This document shows, in pieces, positions 1 to 9,835 of a stretch of DNA of 64,000 nt. Within the stretch, counting starts at the first letter, position 1; the number at the start of each line of letters is the position of its first letter. Under the pieces are notes generated by a model. It ran no database searches, had not been told where the DNA came from, and saw only the letters and a list, made by a program, of their open reading frames with translations. Both the position numbers and the translations under genes were made by a program. The DNA is from Burkholderiales bacterium (lineage in GTDB: Bacteria > Pseudomonadota > Gammaproteobacteria > Burkholderiales > Burkholderiaceae_C): contig JAFKGD010000013.1 of assembly GCA_017307855.1 (NCBI GenBank), positions 186,001-250,000 on the forward strand, in the 5' to 3' direction.

Positions 1-431
1 ACCCCGCCAAGTTCAAAGGCAAGGCCTGGGCGACCCGGGCAAGGCCCTGGGTGGACCGGCTGGCCTGCGCCTGGCTGGTCCGGCGCTTCATCGATCCCAA
101 GGCCAAGTTCACCTGGCTGAGCGATGCCAGGAAGGCGCCGCGCGGCGTCATCGGCTTCGACTACGACGGCGCCCGCTTCACCCACGTCGGCGCACGCGTG
201 ACCTTCGAGGTGATGGCCGCGAGCTTCGGCCTGGACGCTGATCCGAAGCTGCAGCGCATCGCCGGGGCCGTGCATTACCTCGACGTCGGCGGCATTCCCG
301 TGGCCGAAGCGGCTGGGCTGGAAGCCGTGCTCGACGGCCTGCGCGAAGTGCATGCCGACGACGATCGACTGGTCCTCGCCGCATCCGCGGTCTTCGATGC
401 GCTCTACGCGGCGCCGGGAGCCTCTTCATGA
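1..431 (+). CDS. chrB: Chromate resistance protein ChrB, C-terminal part (5' end cut by window)
   Basis: The frame is open from base 3 to the stop at 431, giving the last 142 residues of a protein that begins upstream of the window; the GTG at 51 is internal. The visible part matches the ChrB C-terminal domain, with DRLACAWLVRRFIDP near its beginning and FTHVGARVTFEVM in the middle. ChrB is known as a chromate-responsive regulator or accessory factor for the ChrA efflux pump. The stop overlaps the chrA start (ATGA), so the two are translationally coupled. Assignment rests on the domain and on chrA next door; the N-terminal half cannot be judged. Confidence 0.85.
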   Translation, partial: PAKFKGKAWATRARPWVDRLACAWLVRRFIDPKAKFTWLSDARKAPRGVIGFDYDGARFTHVGARVTFEVMAASFGLDADPKLQRIAGAVHYLDVGGIPVAEAAGLEAVLDGLREVHADDDRLVLAASAVFDALYAAPGASS

Positions 432-1798
432 GTGCCGTTCTCCAACGCCCGCAGCAGCAAGATGCAGCGCCCGCGCCCGTGAGTTTTCGGGAGGCCTTCT
501 GGTTCTGGCTCAAGCTCGGCTTCATCAGCTTCGGCGGGCCGGCCGGGCAGATCGCGATCATGCACACCGAACTGGTGGAGCAGCGGCGCTGGATCAGCGA
601 GAAGCGCTTCCTGCATGCGCTGAACTACTGCATGCTGCTGCCCGGCCCGGAGGCGCAGCAGCTCGCCACCTACATCGGCTGGCTGATGCACCGCACCTGG
701 GGCGGCATCGTGGCCGGCGCACTGTTCGTGCTGCCCTCGCTGTTCATCCTGATCGCGCTGTCGTGGATCTACCTGCGCTTTGGCGACGTGCCGGTGGTGG
801 CGGGCATCTTCTACGGCATCAAGCCGGCCGTCACGGCGCTGGTGCTGCATGCCGCGCACCGCATCGGCAGCCGGGCGCTCAAGAACGGCTGGATGTGGGG
901 CATCGCGGCGCTGGCCTTCGTTGCGATCTTCGCTTTCGGCACACCCTTCCCGGCAATCGTCCTGGCCGCCGCGTTGATCGGCTACTTCGGTGCCCGTTGG
1001 GCGCCGGGCGTGTTCGCACTCGGCGGCGGCCATGGCGGTGCCCAGCAAGGCTATGGCCCGGCCCTGATCGACGACGACACGCCGACGCCGGCGCACGCGC
1101 GCTTCTCGCGCAGCCACCTGGCCAAGGTTCTCGCCGCCGGGTTGGGGCTGTGGGCGCTCGCGATGGGTACGCTCGTCGCGGTACAGGGGCTGCAGGGCAC
1201 GCTGACCCAGATGGGCTGGTTCTTCACCAAGGCCGCACTGATGACCTTCGGCGGCGCCTACGCGGTGCTGCCCTACGTGTACCAGGGCGCGGTGGAGCAT
1301 CACCAGTGGCTCTCGGGCGCGCAGATGATCGACGGTCTGGCCTTGGGCGAGACCACCCCGGGGCCGCTGATCATGGTGGTGGCCTTCGTCGGCTTCGTCG
1401 GCGGCTGGCTCAAGCAGGTGCTTGGCCCCGATGCGCTGTTTCTCGGCGGCGCACTGGCCGCTGCCGTGGTGACCTTCTTCACCTTCCTGCCGTCCTTCGT
1501 CTTCATCCTGGCGGGCGGCCCGGCCATCGAGGCCACGCACGGCAAACTCGGCTTCACCGCACCGCTGTCGGCGATCACGGCGGCCGTCGTGGGCGTGATC
1601 CTCAACCTGGCGTTGTTCTTCGCGTACCACGTGTTGTGGCCTCAGGGCTTCAGCGGCGCATTCGACTGGCTTTCGGCCCTGATCGCACTGGGCGCCGCGG
1701 TGGCCCTGTTCCGTTTCAAGCTGGGCGTGATGCCACTGCTGGGTGCGTGCGCAGTGATCGGCCTCGCGGCCACCTTGGCGCGTCCGCTGGTAGCTTGA
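428..1798 (+). CDS. chrA: Chromate efflux transporter ChrA (CHR family)
   Basis: This 456-residue inner-membrane protein belongs to the CHR family, which exports chromate and lowers its cytoplasmic level. It has the two homologous halves of long-chain CHR proteins. The first half carries FISFGGPAGQIAIMH and LLPGPEAQQLATYIGW (about residues 30-90). The second carries MTFGGAYAVLPYVYQ and GETTPGPLIMVVAFVG (about residues 270-330). Hydrophobic segments fill both halves, joined by a Gly/His-containing linker near residues 195-225. The start ATG overlaps the chrB stop by four bases. The next gene is convergent, so chrBA ends here. Confidence 0.93.
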   Translation: MSAVLQRPQQQDAAPAPVSFREAFWFWLKLGFISFGGPAGQIAIMHTELVEQRRWISEKRFLHALNYCMLLPGPEAQQLATYIGWLMHRTWGGIVAGALFVLPSLFILIALSWIYLRFGDVPVVAGIFYGIKPAVTALVLHAAHRIGSRALKNGWMWGIAALAFVAIFAFGTPFPAIVLAAALIGYFGARWAPGVFALGGGHGGAQQGYGPALIDDDTPTPAHARFSRSHLAKVLAAGLGLWALAMGTLVAVQGLQGTLTQMGWFFTKAALMTFGGAYAVLPYVYQGAVEHHQWLSGAQMIDGLALGETTPGPLIMVVAFVGFVGGWLKQVLGPDALFLGGALAAAVVTFFTFLPSFVFILAGGPAIEATHGKLGFTAPLSAITAAVVGVILNLALFFAYHVLWPQGFSGAFDWLSALIALGAAVALFRFKLGVMPLLGACAVIGLAATLARPLVA

Positions 1799-1891
1799 GC
1801 CCTATGTGGCGGCCAAACGGGCGCTTGAGCGTGCACCGAGACATGCTTTCGCATTTCGATCCAGCCCGTTCAAGGTCATTCTGAGCAAATG

Positions 1892-2947
1892 TCAGTGCTC
1901 GTGTCGATGGTGCGCATCCGGCACATGCGGGTGCACATGCACCATCGGCTCGTGTACGTGGGCATGGCTGTGCGTGCCTACAGGCATGGGATCGTGCGCG
2001 TGGTCATGGTGGCCGTCGCCGTGGCTGTGTGCGTGCTCGTGTTCCAGCCGCTCATGTGCATGCTCGTGTCCGTGCGACTCCGCCAGGTGCAGCACTACCC
2101 CCAGCACCATCAGCAGGCCCCCCACCGCCATGATCCACGTGCCGCTGCGGTCTCCCAGGGCCATGGCGATCGCGGCGCCGATGAAGGGTGCAAACGCAAA
2201 CACCGACCCCGTGCGCGCCGCGCCGAAGGCCCGCTGGGCCAGCAGGTAAAAGCGCAGGCTCAGGCCGTAGCCCGTGGCACCCACGGCCATCAGGCTCAGG
2301 GCCGCGCCCAGCGTCGGCAACGGATCCCCCGCCAAAACGGCCAGTAGGGCCGTGGCCGAAGTCCCCAGGACGGCCTTGCCCAGCACCACCTGGCCGGGAT
2401 CACGCTCGGCCAGCGCGCGCGACAAGGTGTTGTCCGTGCCCCAGGCCATCGTGGCGACGAGCACGGCGAGCAACCCCCAAAGCTGGCTGCCGCCCTCGCG
2501 CCCCTGATCGAGCACCAGGGCCAGGCCTCCGGCCAGCAGCAGGAGCATGGCGGCCCAGACACGCCGGTCCATGGTCTCGCCATACAGCAGCCGTGCCAGC
2601 AACGCGGTGAACAGGGCTTCGAGGGTCAGCATCAGCGAAGCGCCTGTGCCGCTGGTGTGCTGCAAACCCCAGGCCAGCGCGACCGGCCCCAGGACCGCCC
2701 CAAAGGCGGCCATGGCCAGCAGGCGCGGAAAGTCGCCGCGCACCAGCCGCGCTTCCTTGTCCACCCGCTGACGCGAGAGCAGGCCAACGATGGCTGCGCC
2801 TGCGTAAAGCAGCGCCGCCGTCGAGAACGCACCCACGCCCGCGCCGATGCGCTGCACCAGCGGCGTACTGATGCCAAACAGGGCTGCGGCCAGCAAGGCC
2901 AACAGGCCGCCCCGCAGGGCGGGCCAAGGCATGGAAGCGTGTTTCAT
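1892..2947 (-). CDS. DMT/EamA-family transporter with histidine-rich C-terminal tail
   Basis: The protein has 351 residues. Residues 1 to about 285 form a ten-helix EamA permease with two repeats (LFGISTPLVQRIGAG in the first; TDNTLSRALAERDPG and VGATGYGLSLRFYLL in the second). Residues 287-351 are a hydrophilic tail with about two dozen histidines, mainly in HxH pairs, which should bind divalent metals. EamA proteins usually move organic metabolites, so the substrate is not given by the family. The gene starts 25 bp after the preceding periplasmic protein and is the last of nine co-directional metal genes, which supports a metal-related role by inference. The tail is encoded by tandem CAT/CAC-rich codons. 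Confidence 0.85.
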   Translation of the reverse strand: MKHASMPWPALRGGLLALLAAALFGISTPLVQRIGAGVGAFSTAALLYAGAAIVGLLSRQRVDKEARLVRGDFPRLLAMAAFGAVLGPVALAWGLQHTSGTGASLMLTLEALFTALLARLLYGETMDRRVWAAMLLLLAGGLALVLDQGREGGSQLWGLLAVLVATMAWGTDNTLSRALAERDPGQVVLGKAVLGTSATALLAVLAGDPLPTLGAALSLMAVGATGYGLSLRFYLLAQRAFGAARTGSVFAFAPFIGAAIAMALGDRSGTWIMAVGGLLMVLGVVLHLAESHGHEHAHERLEHEHAHSHGDGHHDHAHDPMPVGTHSHAHVHEPMVHVHPHVPDAHHRHEH

Positions 2948-2972
2948 GGTGCGCCAGCGTACCCTTGGTGCG

Positions 2973-3368
2973 TTACTTGACCGTAAAGCGAACGGTCACG
3001 GTCTTCTTGTCGGCGGTCTGCAACGCAGCCACAGCCTTGGCACCCTTGCCCAGCTTCACGCCCTTGGCCTCCAGCTTGTTGCCACCGGCGGGTTTGAGGT
3101 CGGCCTCGGACTTGTCCGCACCATTGAGCACGGTCAGCTTGCCACTCACGCCGGCGGTGTCGTAGTCCTTGCCGTGGTCGATGACATACAGCGTCGCGCC
3201 ATCGGCGGCGGCCACCAGCTCGAACGACAGGTCGCTGGCGGTTCGCACGATGCCGCCATGCTGTGGCTTGGCATCGCCATGCGCGAAGACAGTGGGAGCA
3301 GCCAGCAGAGAAGCCGCGCACAAGGCAGAAGCCGCCAGCAGGCGCAGGGAGGCAGGTTTGAAGTTCAT
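2973..3368 (-). CDS. Small secreted protein of the metal-efflux cluster, function unknown
   Basis: The protein has 131 residues with a clear Sec signal peptide (about residues 1-29, ending VFA-H). The mature protein starts HGDAKPQHGG, placing two histidines at the N-terminus. The rest looks like one small beta-rich domain. SDLSFELVA followed by G..L...I aligns without gaps to residues of the 218-residue cluster protein at 7761-8417, suggesting a shared Ig-like fold. It lies between the RND pump and the DMT permease on the same strand, with a purine-rich ribosome site (AAAGGA) before the ATG. A periplasmic metal-binding role is an inference only. Confidence 0.72.
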   Translation of the reverse strand: MNFKPASLRLLAASALCAASLLAAPTVFAHGDAKPQHGGIVRTASDLSFELVAAADGATLYVIDHGKDYDTAGVSGKLTVLNGADKSEADLKPAGGNKLEAKGVKLGKGAKAVAALQTADKKTVTVRFTVK

Positions 3369-3442
3369 CGGATCATCCTTTCAGGGTGCAGCGCGCTTGC
3401 AAAAAAGGCGGCGCCGCAAAGCCTTGTCGAAACAGCATTCAG

Positions 3443-3463
3443 GCGGGGTGTGCGTCACCCCGC
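3443..3463 (-). terminator. Stem-loop just after the RND pump gene
   Basis: Eight-base arms (GCGGGGTG / CACCCCGC) surround a five-base loop and begin two bases after the pump stop codon. No U-run follows on the minus strand, so it is more likely an RNA-stabilising or attenuating hairpin within the operon than a full intrinsic terminator. Confidence 0.35.
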
Positions 3464-3464
3464 A

Positions 3465-6400
3465 TCAGTACGCCTCCTGCGGCACTGGCACCTGGCCTGC
3501 GGCCTCCGGCTCCGCCTGCAGCAGCCGCTCGGTGGGCTTGCGACCCAGCAGCCAATACAGCACGGGCGTGAGCAACGTATCCAGCACGGTCGAGCTGACC
3601 AGCCCACCGAAGATCACCACCGCCACCGGGTGCAGGATTTCCTTGCCGGGCGCATCGGCGGCCAGCAGCAGCGGCGTCAGCGCAAAGGCGGCCACCAAGG
3701 CCGTCATCAGCACCGGCGTCAGCCGCTCCAGCGAGCCGCGCACGATCATCGGCATGCCAAAGGTCTCCCCCTCGAACTTGCACAGATTGATGTAGTGGCT
3801 GATCTTCAGGATGCCGTTGCGCGTGGCGATGCCCGCCAGGGTGATGAAGCCCACCATCGAGGCCACAGACAGGCTCACGCCCGCGATCCACATCGCCACC
3901 ACGCTGCCGATCAGCGCCAACGGGATGTTGGCCATCACGATGCCGGCCAGCACCGCCGAGCGGTAGCGCGCGTACAGCACCAGGAAGATCATCGCCAGCG
4001 AGACCAGCGACAACGCGCCGATCAACTGCGCCGCCTGCTCCTGGGCCTGGAACTGGCCCTCCAGGCTGATGAAGTAGCCCGGCGGCAACGGTGTCTCGCC
4101 GATGGCCTGGCGGATCTGCGCGACGATGGCGCTCATGTCGCGGCCATCGGTGTTGGCATAGACCACGATGCGCCGGCGTCCGTTCTCGCGGCCGATCTGG
4201 TTGGGGCCGTCTTCTTCCGCCACCGTGGCGAAGGCAGAGACCGGCAGACGCCCGGCTGGCGTGTCGATCAGCGTGGCGGCCAGGTCCTGCGGGCTGCGCC
4301 GCTGGTCGGGCAGCCGCAGCACCAGGTCGTAGCGGCGCGGGCCGTCCACGATCTCGGCGCTGTGCGCACCGTCGGTCAGCGCTTTCAGCAGCCGCACCGC
4401 CTCGCCAGGCGCCAGGCCCGTCTGCGCCAGCTTGCGCGGGTCGATGCGCACGGTGATCTGCGGGATCAGCACCTGCTTTTCTACCGTGAGGTCCACCAGG
4501 CCCGGAATGCCGGCCAGGCGGCCGCGCAACTGCTCGGCCAGCCCCCGCAGCGCATCCGTGTCATCGCCGAAGACCTTGAGCGCGATCTGCGCCCGCACGC
4601 CCGAGAGCAAATGATCCAGGCGGTGCGAGATCGGCTGGCCGATGGTGGCCTGCGCGGGCAGCAGGGCCAGGCGTTCGCGGATGTGGGCCATGATGGCCTC
4701 GCGGCTGCGCGCCGAGGGCTTGAGGTCCACGTCGATCTCGGCCGCATGCACGCCCTCGGCATGCTCGTCCAGCTCGGCGCGGCCGGTGCGCCGGCCCACC
4801 TGCCGCACTTCGGGCACCTCGGCGATCAGCCGCTCGGCCTCGGCGCCGATGCGGTTGGCCTGTTCCAGCGAGGTGCCCGGAGAGAGCACGAGCCCGAGAA
4901 CCAGCGAACCCTCGTTGAACGCGGGCAGGAAAGCGCGCGGGAAGAACGGCACGCTGGCCCCAGCCAGCAGCACCGCCACGGCAGCGCAAGCCACCAGCGC
5001 CCTCGCCCGTGGGAAAGACCAAGCCAGCACCCTCGTATCCAGTCGCTTGAGCCACGCGACCAGCGGGCTGTCGCCGTGGTCGATGCGTTTCATGCGCGGC
5101 AGCAGGTAGTAGGCCAGTACCGGCGTCACCGTCATCGACACCAGCATGGAGGCCAGGATGGAGACGATGTAGGCCACGCCCAGCGGCGCGAACAAGCGCC
5201 CCTCGATGCCCGGCAGCGCGAACAGCGGCACAAACACCAGCACCACGACCAGCGTGGCGTAAACGATGCCCGAGCGCACCTCCACGCTGGCGCGGCGCAC
5301 CACCTCCAGCACCGACAGCGGATCGTCCGCCGCGCGGTTTTGCTTGAGGCGGCGCAGGATGTTCTCCACGTCCACCACGGCGTCGTCCACCAGTTCGCCG
5401 ATGGCGATGGCCAGCCCGCCCAGCGTCATCACGTTGATCGACAGGCCAAAGGCGCGGAAGGCCAGCGCCGCCACCGCCAGCGACAGCGGGATGGCCAGCA
5501 GCGAGATCAGCGTGGTGCGCGCCGACAGCAGGAAAGCGAACAGGATGACCGCGACCATCACAGCGCCGTCGCGCAGCGCCTCGCCCACGTTGCCCACCGA
5601 GGCCCGGATGAAGTCGGCTTGGCGGAATAGCACCTGCGGCTGGGCCAGGCCTTTGGGCAGGCCGGGCACCAGCTCCTGCAGCGCCGCCTCCACGGCAGCG
5701 GTGAGCTTCACGGTGTCGGCGCCGGGCTGCTTCTGCACGCTGGCGATCACGGCGGGGCCGCCGTTGTAGCCGCCATCGCCGCGCTTGAGGCCCGGCGCGA
5801 AGCCGACCTGCGCCACCTGCTCCAGCAGCACGGGGCGGCCGTCCTTCCAGGCGACGGCCACGCCGGCCAGGTCACCGCCCAGCGCATCACGGTCGGCCGT
5901 GCGGCCGACGTGGCGGATCAGGTACTCGCGCCCGTTCAGGTCGATGAAGCCGCCACCCGCATTGGAGGCATAACCCTTCATGGCCTGCTCCACCTGGTTG
6001 AGCGAGACGCCGAACTGCGCCATGCGCGCCGTGTCCGGTGCGACGCGCAGCGTGCGCACGTCACCGCCGATCGGAATCACCTGCGACACACCGGGAATGG
6101 ACAGCAGGCGCGGGCGCAGCACGAAGTCCGCGTACTCGCGCGCCTGCATGGGCGAAGCGCCGTCCTGGGCCTGCGCGGTGATCGGCAGCGCGATCAGCAT
6201 GATCTCGCCCATGATCGAGGACACGGGTCCCATCGACGGCTCGATGCCGGCGGGCAACTGCGCGCGCGCCAGCGCCAGGCGCTCGGCGACGAGCTGACGG
6301 TTGCGGTAGATGTCGGTGCCCCAGTCGAACTCGGCATAGACGATGGACAGGCCCACGCCGGACATCGAGCGCACGCGGGTGACGCCCGGCATGCCGTTGA

Positions 6401-6617
6401 GCGCGGTCTCCAGCGGGAAGGTGACGAGCTGCTCCACCTCCTGCGGCGCCATGCCGCCGGCCTCCGTCAGCACGGTGACCAGGGGCTTGTCCAGGTTGGG
6501 GAACACGTCCACGGGGGTGCGCCAAGCGCTGACGGCGCCCCACACCAGCAGAAAAGCCGCGACGGCGAGCACGAACAGGCGATTGCGCAGGCTGCTGCGC
6601 ACGATCCAGTTGAACAT
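3465..6617 (-). CDS. czcA: CzcA/CusA-family heavy-metal RND efflux pump
   Basis: The protein has 1050 residues, the usual size for a heavy-metal RND permease. It is the proton-driven inner-membrane subunit of a tripartite complex that exports divalent metal ions. The N-terminus has the first transmembrane helix, then [12 protein letters not shown] and [12 protein letters not shown], typical of the family. TM4 carries [15 protein letters not shown], with one Glu and three Asp where proton-relay acids sit. The start is the ATG at 6617 with GAGGAG upstream; the frame stays open further upstream but overlaps the adaptor. It follows the adaptor by 10 bp. The metal cannot be set from sequence; neighbouring dmeF/dmeR favour Co/Ni and the czc-like genes favour Zn/Cd/Co. 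Confidence 0.92.
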   Translation of the reverse strand: MFNWIVRSSLRNRLFVLAVAAFLLVWGAVSAWRTPVDVFPNLDKPLVTVLTEAGGMAPQEVEQLVTFPLETALNGMPGVTRVRSMSGVGLSIVYAEFDWGTDIYRNRQLVAERLALARAQLPAGIEPSMGPVSSIMGEIMLIALPITAQAQDGASPMQAREYADFVLRPRLLSIPGVSQVIPIGGDVRTLRVAPDTARMAQFGVSLNQVEQAMKGYASNAGGGFIDLNGREYLIRHVGRTADRDALGGDLAGVAVAWKDGRPVLLEQVAQVGFAPGLKRGDGGYNGGPAVIASVQKQPGADTVKLTAAVEAALQELVPGLPKGLAQPQVLFRQADFIRASVGNVGEALRDGAVMVAVILFAFLLSARTTLISLLAIPLSLAVAALAFRAFGLSINVMTLGGLAIAIGELVDDAVVDVENILRRLKQNRAADDPLSVLEVVRRASVEVRSGIVYATLVVVLVFVPLFALPGIEGRLFAPLGVAYIVSILASMLVSMTVTPVLAYYLLPRMKRIDHGDSPLVAWLKRLDTRVLAWSFPRARALVACAAVAVLLAGASVPFFPRAFLPAFNEGSLVLGLVLSPGTSLEQANRIGAEAERLIAEVPEVRQVGRRTGRAELDEHAEGVHAAEIDVDLKPSARSREAIMAHIRERLALLPAQATIGQPISHRLDHLLSGVRAQIALKVFGDDTDALRGLAEQLRGRLAGIPGLVDLTVEKQVLIPQITVRIDPRKLAQTGLAPGEAVRLLKALTDGAHSAEIVDGPRRYDLVLRLPDQRRSPQDLAATLIDTPAGRLPVSAFATVAEEDGPNQIGRENGRRRIVVYANTDGRDMSAIVAQIRQAIGETPLPPGYFISLEGQFQAQEQAAQLIGALSLVSLAMIFLVLYARYRSAVLAGIVMANIPLALIGSVVAMWIAGVSLSVASMVGFITLAGIATRNGILKISHYINLCKFEGETFGMPMIVRGSLERLTPVLMTALVAAFALTPLLLAADAPGKEILHPVAVVIFGGLVSSTVLDTLLTPVLYWLLGRKPTERLLQAEPEAAGQVPVPQEAY

Positions 6618-6627
6618 GGCGTGCTCC

Positions 6628-7764
6628 TCAGCGGATCTGCGCCAGCAGCGCGGTGCCTTCGACCACGACGCGGTTGTCCGCGCCCAGCCCTTGCACCACG
6701 ACCACCGTGGCCGCGTCCAGCGTGCGCACGCGCACCGGCTGCGGGATGTAGCGCTCCGCGCCCGACTTGATCCACACCACCTGCTCGTTGGCGGCATTGC
6801 GCACCACGGCCTGAGCGGGCAGCGTGAAGCCTTCGATGCGCTCGGCAAGCTGGGCAATCAGCGTCACGGGCTGGCCCACCGCGAGCGGCAGGGCTTGCCC
6901 TGCGCCAGCGGCTTGCAGGCGGAAGTTGACCGGCATCACGCCGTCGCGCAGCGCGCCACCCGCACCCACCAGTTGCAGGCGTGCGCCGGGCGCCTCGCGC
7001 AGCGAAGCGCCGGCCATGCGGGCCGGCAGCGCCGCGTCCGCGGTCGAGGCCTCGACCATCAGCCGGGAGGGATCGACAATCTCGAACAACAGTTCGCGGT
7101 CATCGGCCACCTGGCCGGCCACCGCCTGCGCACGGGCGATCACGCCCGAGACCGGGGCCACCAGTGCTTCGCGTGCGCCCAGGCTGGCGCCAATGCTTTT
7201 TTCTCGTGCGGACAGGCTTTGCAACTCGGCTTTCGCGGCCTCGATGTCCTTGCGCGGCACCGTGCCTTCCAGCGACTGCAGGCGTTCAACGCGCTGGGCG
7301 GCAAGCTGGCGGCTGCTGCGCAGTTCGGCCAGTTGCGCTTCCTGGTTGGCCTGGGCATAGGGTTCGGCATGGTGGCGAACATAGGCCAGCACCTCGCCTT
7401 TTCGCACTGCCTGTCCGGCGACGGGCAGGCCATGTGGGCCGGCCTCGACGCGGCCGCCATGCACCGCCTGCACGCGACCACCGGCATTCGGGTCCATCAC
7501 CACGCGGCCCGCCAGCTCCACCGTGGCCTGTGCCTGCGAAGCGGCCACGATCTGCGTACGGATGCCCATGCGCCGCTGCGCGAGCATCGGCACGTTGACG
7601 CTGCCGTCGGGCAGGCGCATCAGCCCGTTGACATTCACAGCCTGCGGCGCATCGAGGTGTTCGCCGTTGGGGCCATGCGCGCCAGGGGCCGACCAGGCAT
7701 TCCCAGCCGCCAGCATGTGGATGGCCGTCACAAGAATCGACACAGAAATCAGACGGGTGTTCAT
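6628..7764 (-). CDS. czcB: RND efflux periplasmic adaptor subunit (CzcB-like)
   Basis: The membrane fusion protein has 378 residues and links the RND pump to the outer-membrane channel. A signal peptide ends near residue 25. The mature protein starts with a [12 protein letters not shown] motif (residues 27-38) that is nearly identical to the mature N-terminus of the preceding gene product. A barrel-sandwich half lies at about residues 85-130, an Ala/Gln/Glu-rich alpha-hairpin at about 135-200 and the second lipoyl half ([16 protein letters not shown]) after that, followed by beta-barrel sequence. The start overlaps the stop of the preceding gene (ATGA), and the stop lies 10 bp before the pump gene. 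Confidence 0.9.
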   Translation of the reverse strand: MNTRLISVSILVTAIHMLAAGNAWSAPGAHGPNGEHLDAPQAVNVNGLMRLPDGSVNVPMLAQRRMGIRTQIVAASQAQATVELAGRVVMDPNAGGRVQAVHGGRVEAGPHGLPVAGQAVRKGEVLAYVRHHAEPYAQANQEAQLAELRSSRQLAAQRVERLQSLEGTVPRKDIEAAKAELQSLSAREKSIGASLGAREALVAPVSGVIARAQAVAGQVADDRELLFEIVDPSRLMVEASTADAALPARMAGASLREAPGARLQLVGAGGALRDGVMPVNFRLQAAGAGQALPLAVGQPVTLIAQLAERIEGFTLPAQAVVRNAANEQVVWIKSGAERYIPQPVRVRTLDAATVVVVQGLGADNRVVVEGTALLAQIR

Positions 7765-8417
7765 TGGGCGCCTCCTTGGGCTTTGCGGGAACGGCGGGTC
7801 CTCCAGGCGCTGGCCGCTGCCAACAACAGCATCACGAGCACGACCCAAACCACGTTGGAGATGCCGTGCCCGTCGCTGTGTCCAGCGCCATCGTGTGCAT
7901 GTCCGTGGTCATCGCCACTGGCCGTGGTTGCCGGGCCTGTTTGCAGCGTCCCTTCCAGCAGGTCCGACTCCTCGCCGGCCAGGATCGTGACCACCAGCGG
8001 ATGCGACCCCGGGGCCTTCAGCGCCTTGAGGAAAGCCGGGTCATCGACGGCGTAGTCGCCCATGTCCTCGTGGAACTTGGCGGTCGCCTTCGCCGTGCCG
8101 GATTCAACCTCGACCTGGGCTTTGAGCACCGGCTCGTTGGTCTCGAAGCGGTTGATGAGCATCGACAGCTCATCGCCCCGGAGGTGGGCGACCAGCTCGA
8201 AACTCTCGGAGCGGGCCTCCATGCGCGGCGCGGTGCTGGCGCTGCCTGCCGCCGCCGTGGGAGTGTCCAGGTGTTCGCCATTGGGGCCATGGGCGCCGGG
8301 CGCAGCCCAGGTACCCGCGCTGGAAAGAATCAGCAGGAAGGCCACCGCGGCGCCGGACAGCCATTGCTGCCAGCCATCGGACCACGAGCCACGTCGGGAA
8401 AGGGATAGGGAATTCAT
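7761..8417 (-). CDS. Membrane-anchored periplasmic protein of the RND cluster, function unknown
   Basis: The protein has 218 residues: an N-terminal signal segment (about 20-38), then [13 protein letters not shown] (residues 39-51), then one beta-rich domain (SFELVAHLRGDELS onward, about 70-160). A His/Asp/Gly-rich stretch (HGHAHDGAGHSDGHG) is followed by one hydrophobic helix near residues 187-205 and a basic cytoplasmic end. It overlaps czcC and the adaptor by four bases on each side, so it is made together with the efflux complex. The shared N-terminal motif with the adaptor suggests a common metal-handling or docking role. I know no established function. Confidence 0.75.
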   Translation of the reverse strand: MNSLSLSRRGSWSDGWQQWLSGAAVAFLLILSSAGTWAAPGAHGPNGEHLDTPTAAAGSASTAPRMEARSESFELVAHLRGDELSMLINRFETNEPVLKAQVEVESGTAKATAKFHEDMGDYAVDDPAFLKALKAPGSHPLVVTILAGEESDLLEGTLQTGPATTASGDDHGHAHDGAGHSDGHGISNVVWVVLVMLLLAAASAWRTRRSRKAQGGAQ

Positions 8418-9685
8418 GGAAGGAGTCCGAGGGTTTGTTGCAGTTGGGCCTGGCTCAGGCCCAGCGCCGCTTGTTGGCGGGCCAGGGCGGCATCCGCCTG
8501 TGCGGCGGCATTGGCTGCGCGCAGCAGCTCGGGCAGCGGTGTTTCTCCAGCCTGGAACGATTTGTCGATGAGCTGGGTGCGCTCGCGCAGCAGCGCGGCG
8601 CGGTCGCGGGCGTCTTCGAGTTGGCGGGCAGCGTTGCGCATGGCCGAGCGGGCCAGGCCGAGGTCGGCTTCCTGGCGCTCGCGCAGTCGCAGTTCGGTGG
8701 TTTCAGCGACATCCAGTTCGCCCAGGGCAGCGGCTTGCAGCGGCGCATTGCGGCCATCGGTGCCAAAGGGGATGCGCACGCCAATGCCGATGCTGCGCTG
8801 AGTCGTCTGGCCGGTGCCCGGCGATTCTTCACGGTAGCGCAGCAGCAGCTCGGGCGGATCACGCCGGGATGTGTTGACCACGCCCACCCGCTTGCGCGCC
8901 CGTTCCACGGCCTGCGCGGCCAGTCGCAGTTCGGGGTGCACGTCACTGGTCGCAACGTCGAGTCCCGCCGATGGCGTGGATGGAGGTGCCATCTCCGGCA
9001 TGGCCTCCAGGCCGGTCAGATTGCGCCACTGCGCCTGCGCACCCTGGCGCTTCTGGCGCACCTCGCCCGCCAGGGATTGGGCATCCAGCAGCTCGGCCCG
9101 CGCCGCCAGGGCATCGGCGCGCGCCAGGTCGCCGGCGCGGACACGGCGCTGCACGTCGTCGGACAGGCGCTGCAGGTATTGCACCTGGGCTTCGGCCGCA
9201 TCGGCTTCGGCCTGGGCCGCCGACCAGCGCCAGGCCGCCTCGCGCACCAGGCCCGCCACCCGCAGGCGCGCGGCCTGGGTTTGCGCATCGGCAAGCTGGA
9301 GTTCGGCGCCAGCCGCAGCGGAACGTGCGTCGCGCTGACCAGGCAACCACAGCGGCAATGCGACGCCGATCTCGTTCTCGCGCCGCCCGACGTTGGTTTG
9401 CCAGCGGTCATTGCGGTGGTTGAGTTCGAGCGCCGGTGGCGCGGCCCAGAGGCTGGAGGCGGCGGTCTGCTCGGCCTGGGCGCGCCGGCCCTGGGCCTGA
9501 ACTTCGCGTGCCTGCACGGCGCGCTGCCATGCGGCCTCCACGGCTTCGGCCAGGGTGACTCGGAGGTTGTCAGCCGGAGGGGCTGGGAGAGTTGGCGAAG
9601 GGGTTTGCGCGGCGGCGGGCAAGGCGCCCCCCACAGCCGCACAGCCTGCGATGGCGCAGGCCACGAACCAAGGAACGGGTTTCAC
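8414..9685 (-). CDS. czcC: TolC-family outer-membrane factor (CzcC-like)
   Basis: The protein has 423 residues with a signal peptide ending near ALPAAAQ (about residue 27). It consists of two repeats of long Ala/Gln/Arg-rich helices, as expected for the TolC trimer channel that completes the RND efflux complex. TLAEAVEAAWQRAVQAREVQ (about residues 44-63) is the usual first-repeat start, and RDPPELLLRYREESPG lies near the second strand pair. The start ATG has no close neighbour; the stop overlaps the next gene (ATGA). Confidence 0.9.
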   Translation of the reverse strand: MKPVPWFVACAIAGCAAVGGALPAAAQTPSPTLPAPPADNLRVTLAEAVEAAWQRAVQAREVQAQGRRAQAEQTAASSLWAAPPALELNHRNDRWQTNVGRRENEIGVALPLWLPGQRDARSAAAGAELQLADAQTQAARLRVAGLVREAAWRWSAAQAEADAAEAQVQYLQRLSDDVQRRVRAGDLARADALAARAELLDAQSLAGEVRQKRQGAQAQWRNLTGLEAMPEMAPPSTPSAGLDVATSDVHPELRLAAQAVERARKRVGVVNTSRRDPPELLLRYREESPGTGQTTQRSIGIGVRIPFGTDGRNAPLQAAALGELDVAETTELRLRERQEADLGLARSAMRNAARQLEDARDRAALLRERTQLIDKSFQAGETPLPELLRAANAAAQADAALARQQAALGLSQAQLQQTLGLLP

Positions 9686-9835
9686 GAAAGTCCTGACTCA
9701 TTCGATGGCGATCCACAGGCACGCGATGCCTGCCCACATGGACATGCGCGGGCGGGCAAAGAGATGAGGGAATCGCCGGCTTGAAAACAGCCCGGCCGCG
9801 CGGGGAGCGCAGCGGGGGGAGGAGTTTTCAGAAGG

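Noticed and set aside
51-53. GTG as the start of ChrB
   Set aside because: The frame is open to the window edge and the residues before the GTG fit the ChrB domain, so the gene starts outside the window.
2847-5630. Long open frame on the plus strand opposite the RND pump
   Set aside because: High GC content leaves antisense frames open; the product is low-complexity Arg/Gln/His-rich and the real gene is on the other strand. The same applies to 45029-47500 opposite uvrA and 61029-62837 opposite pntB.
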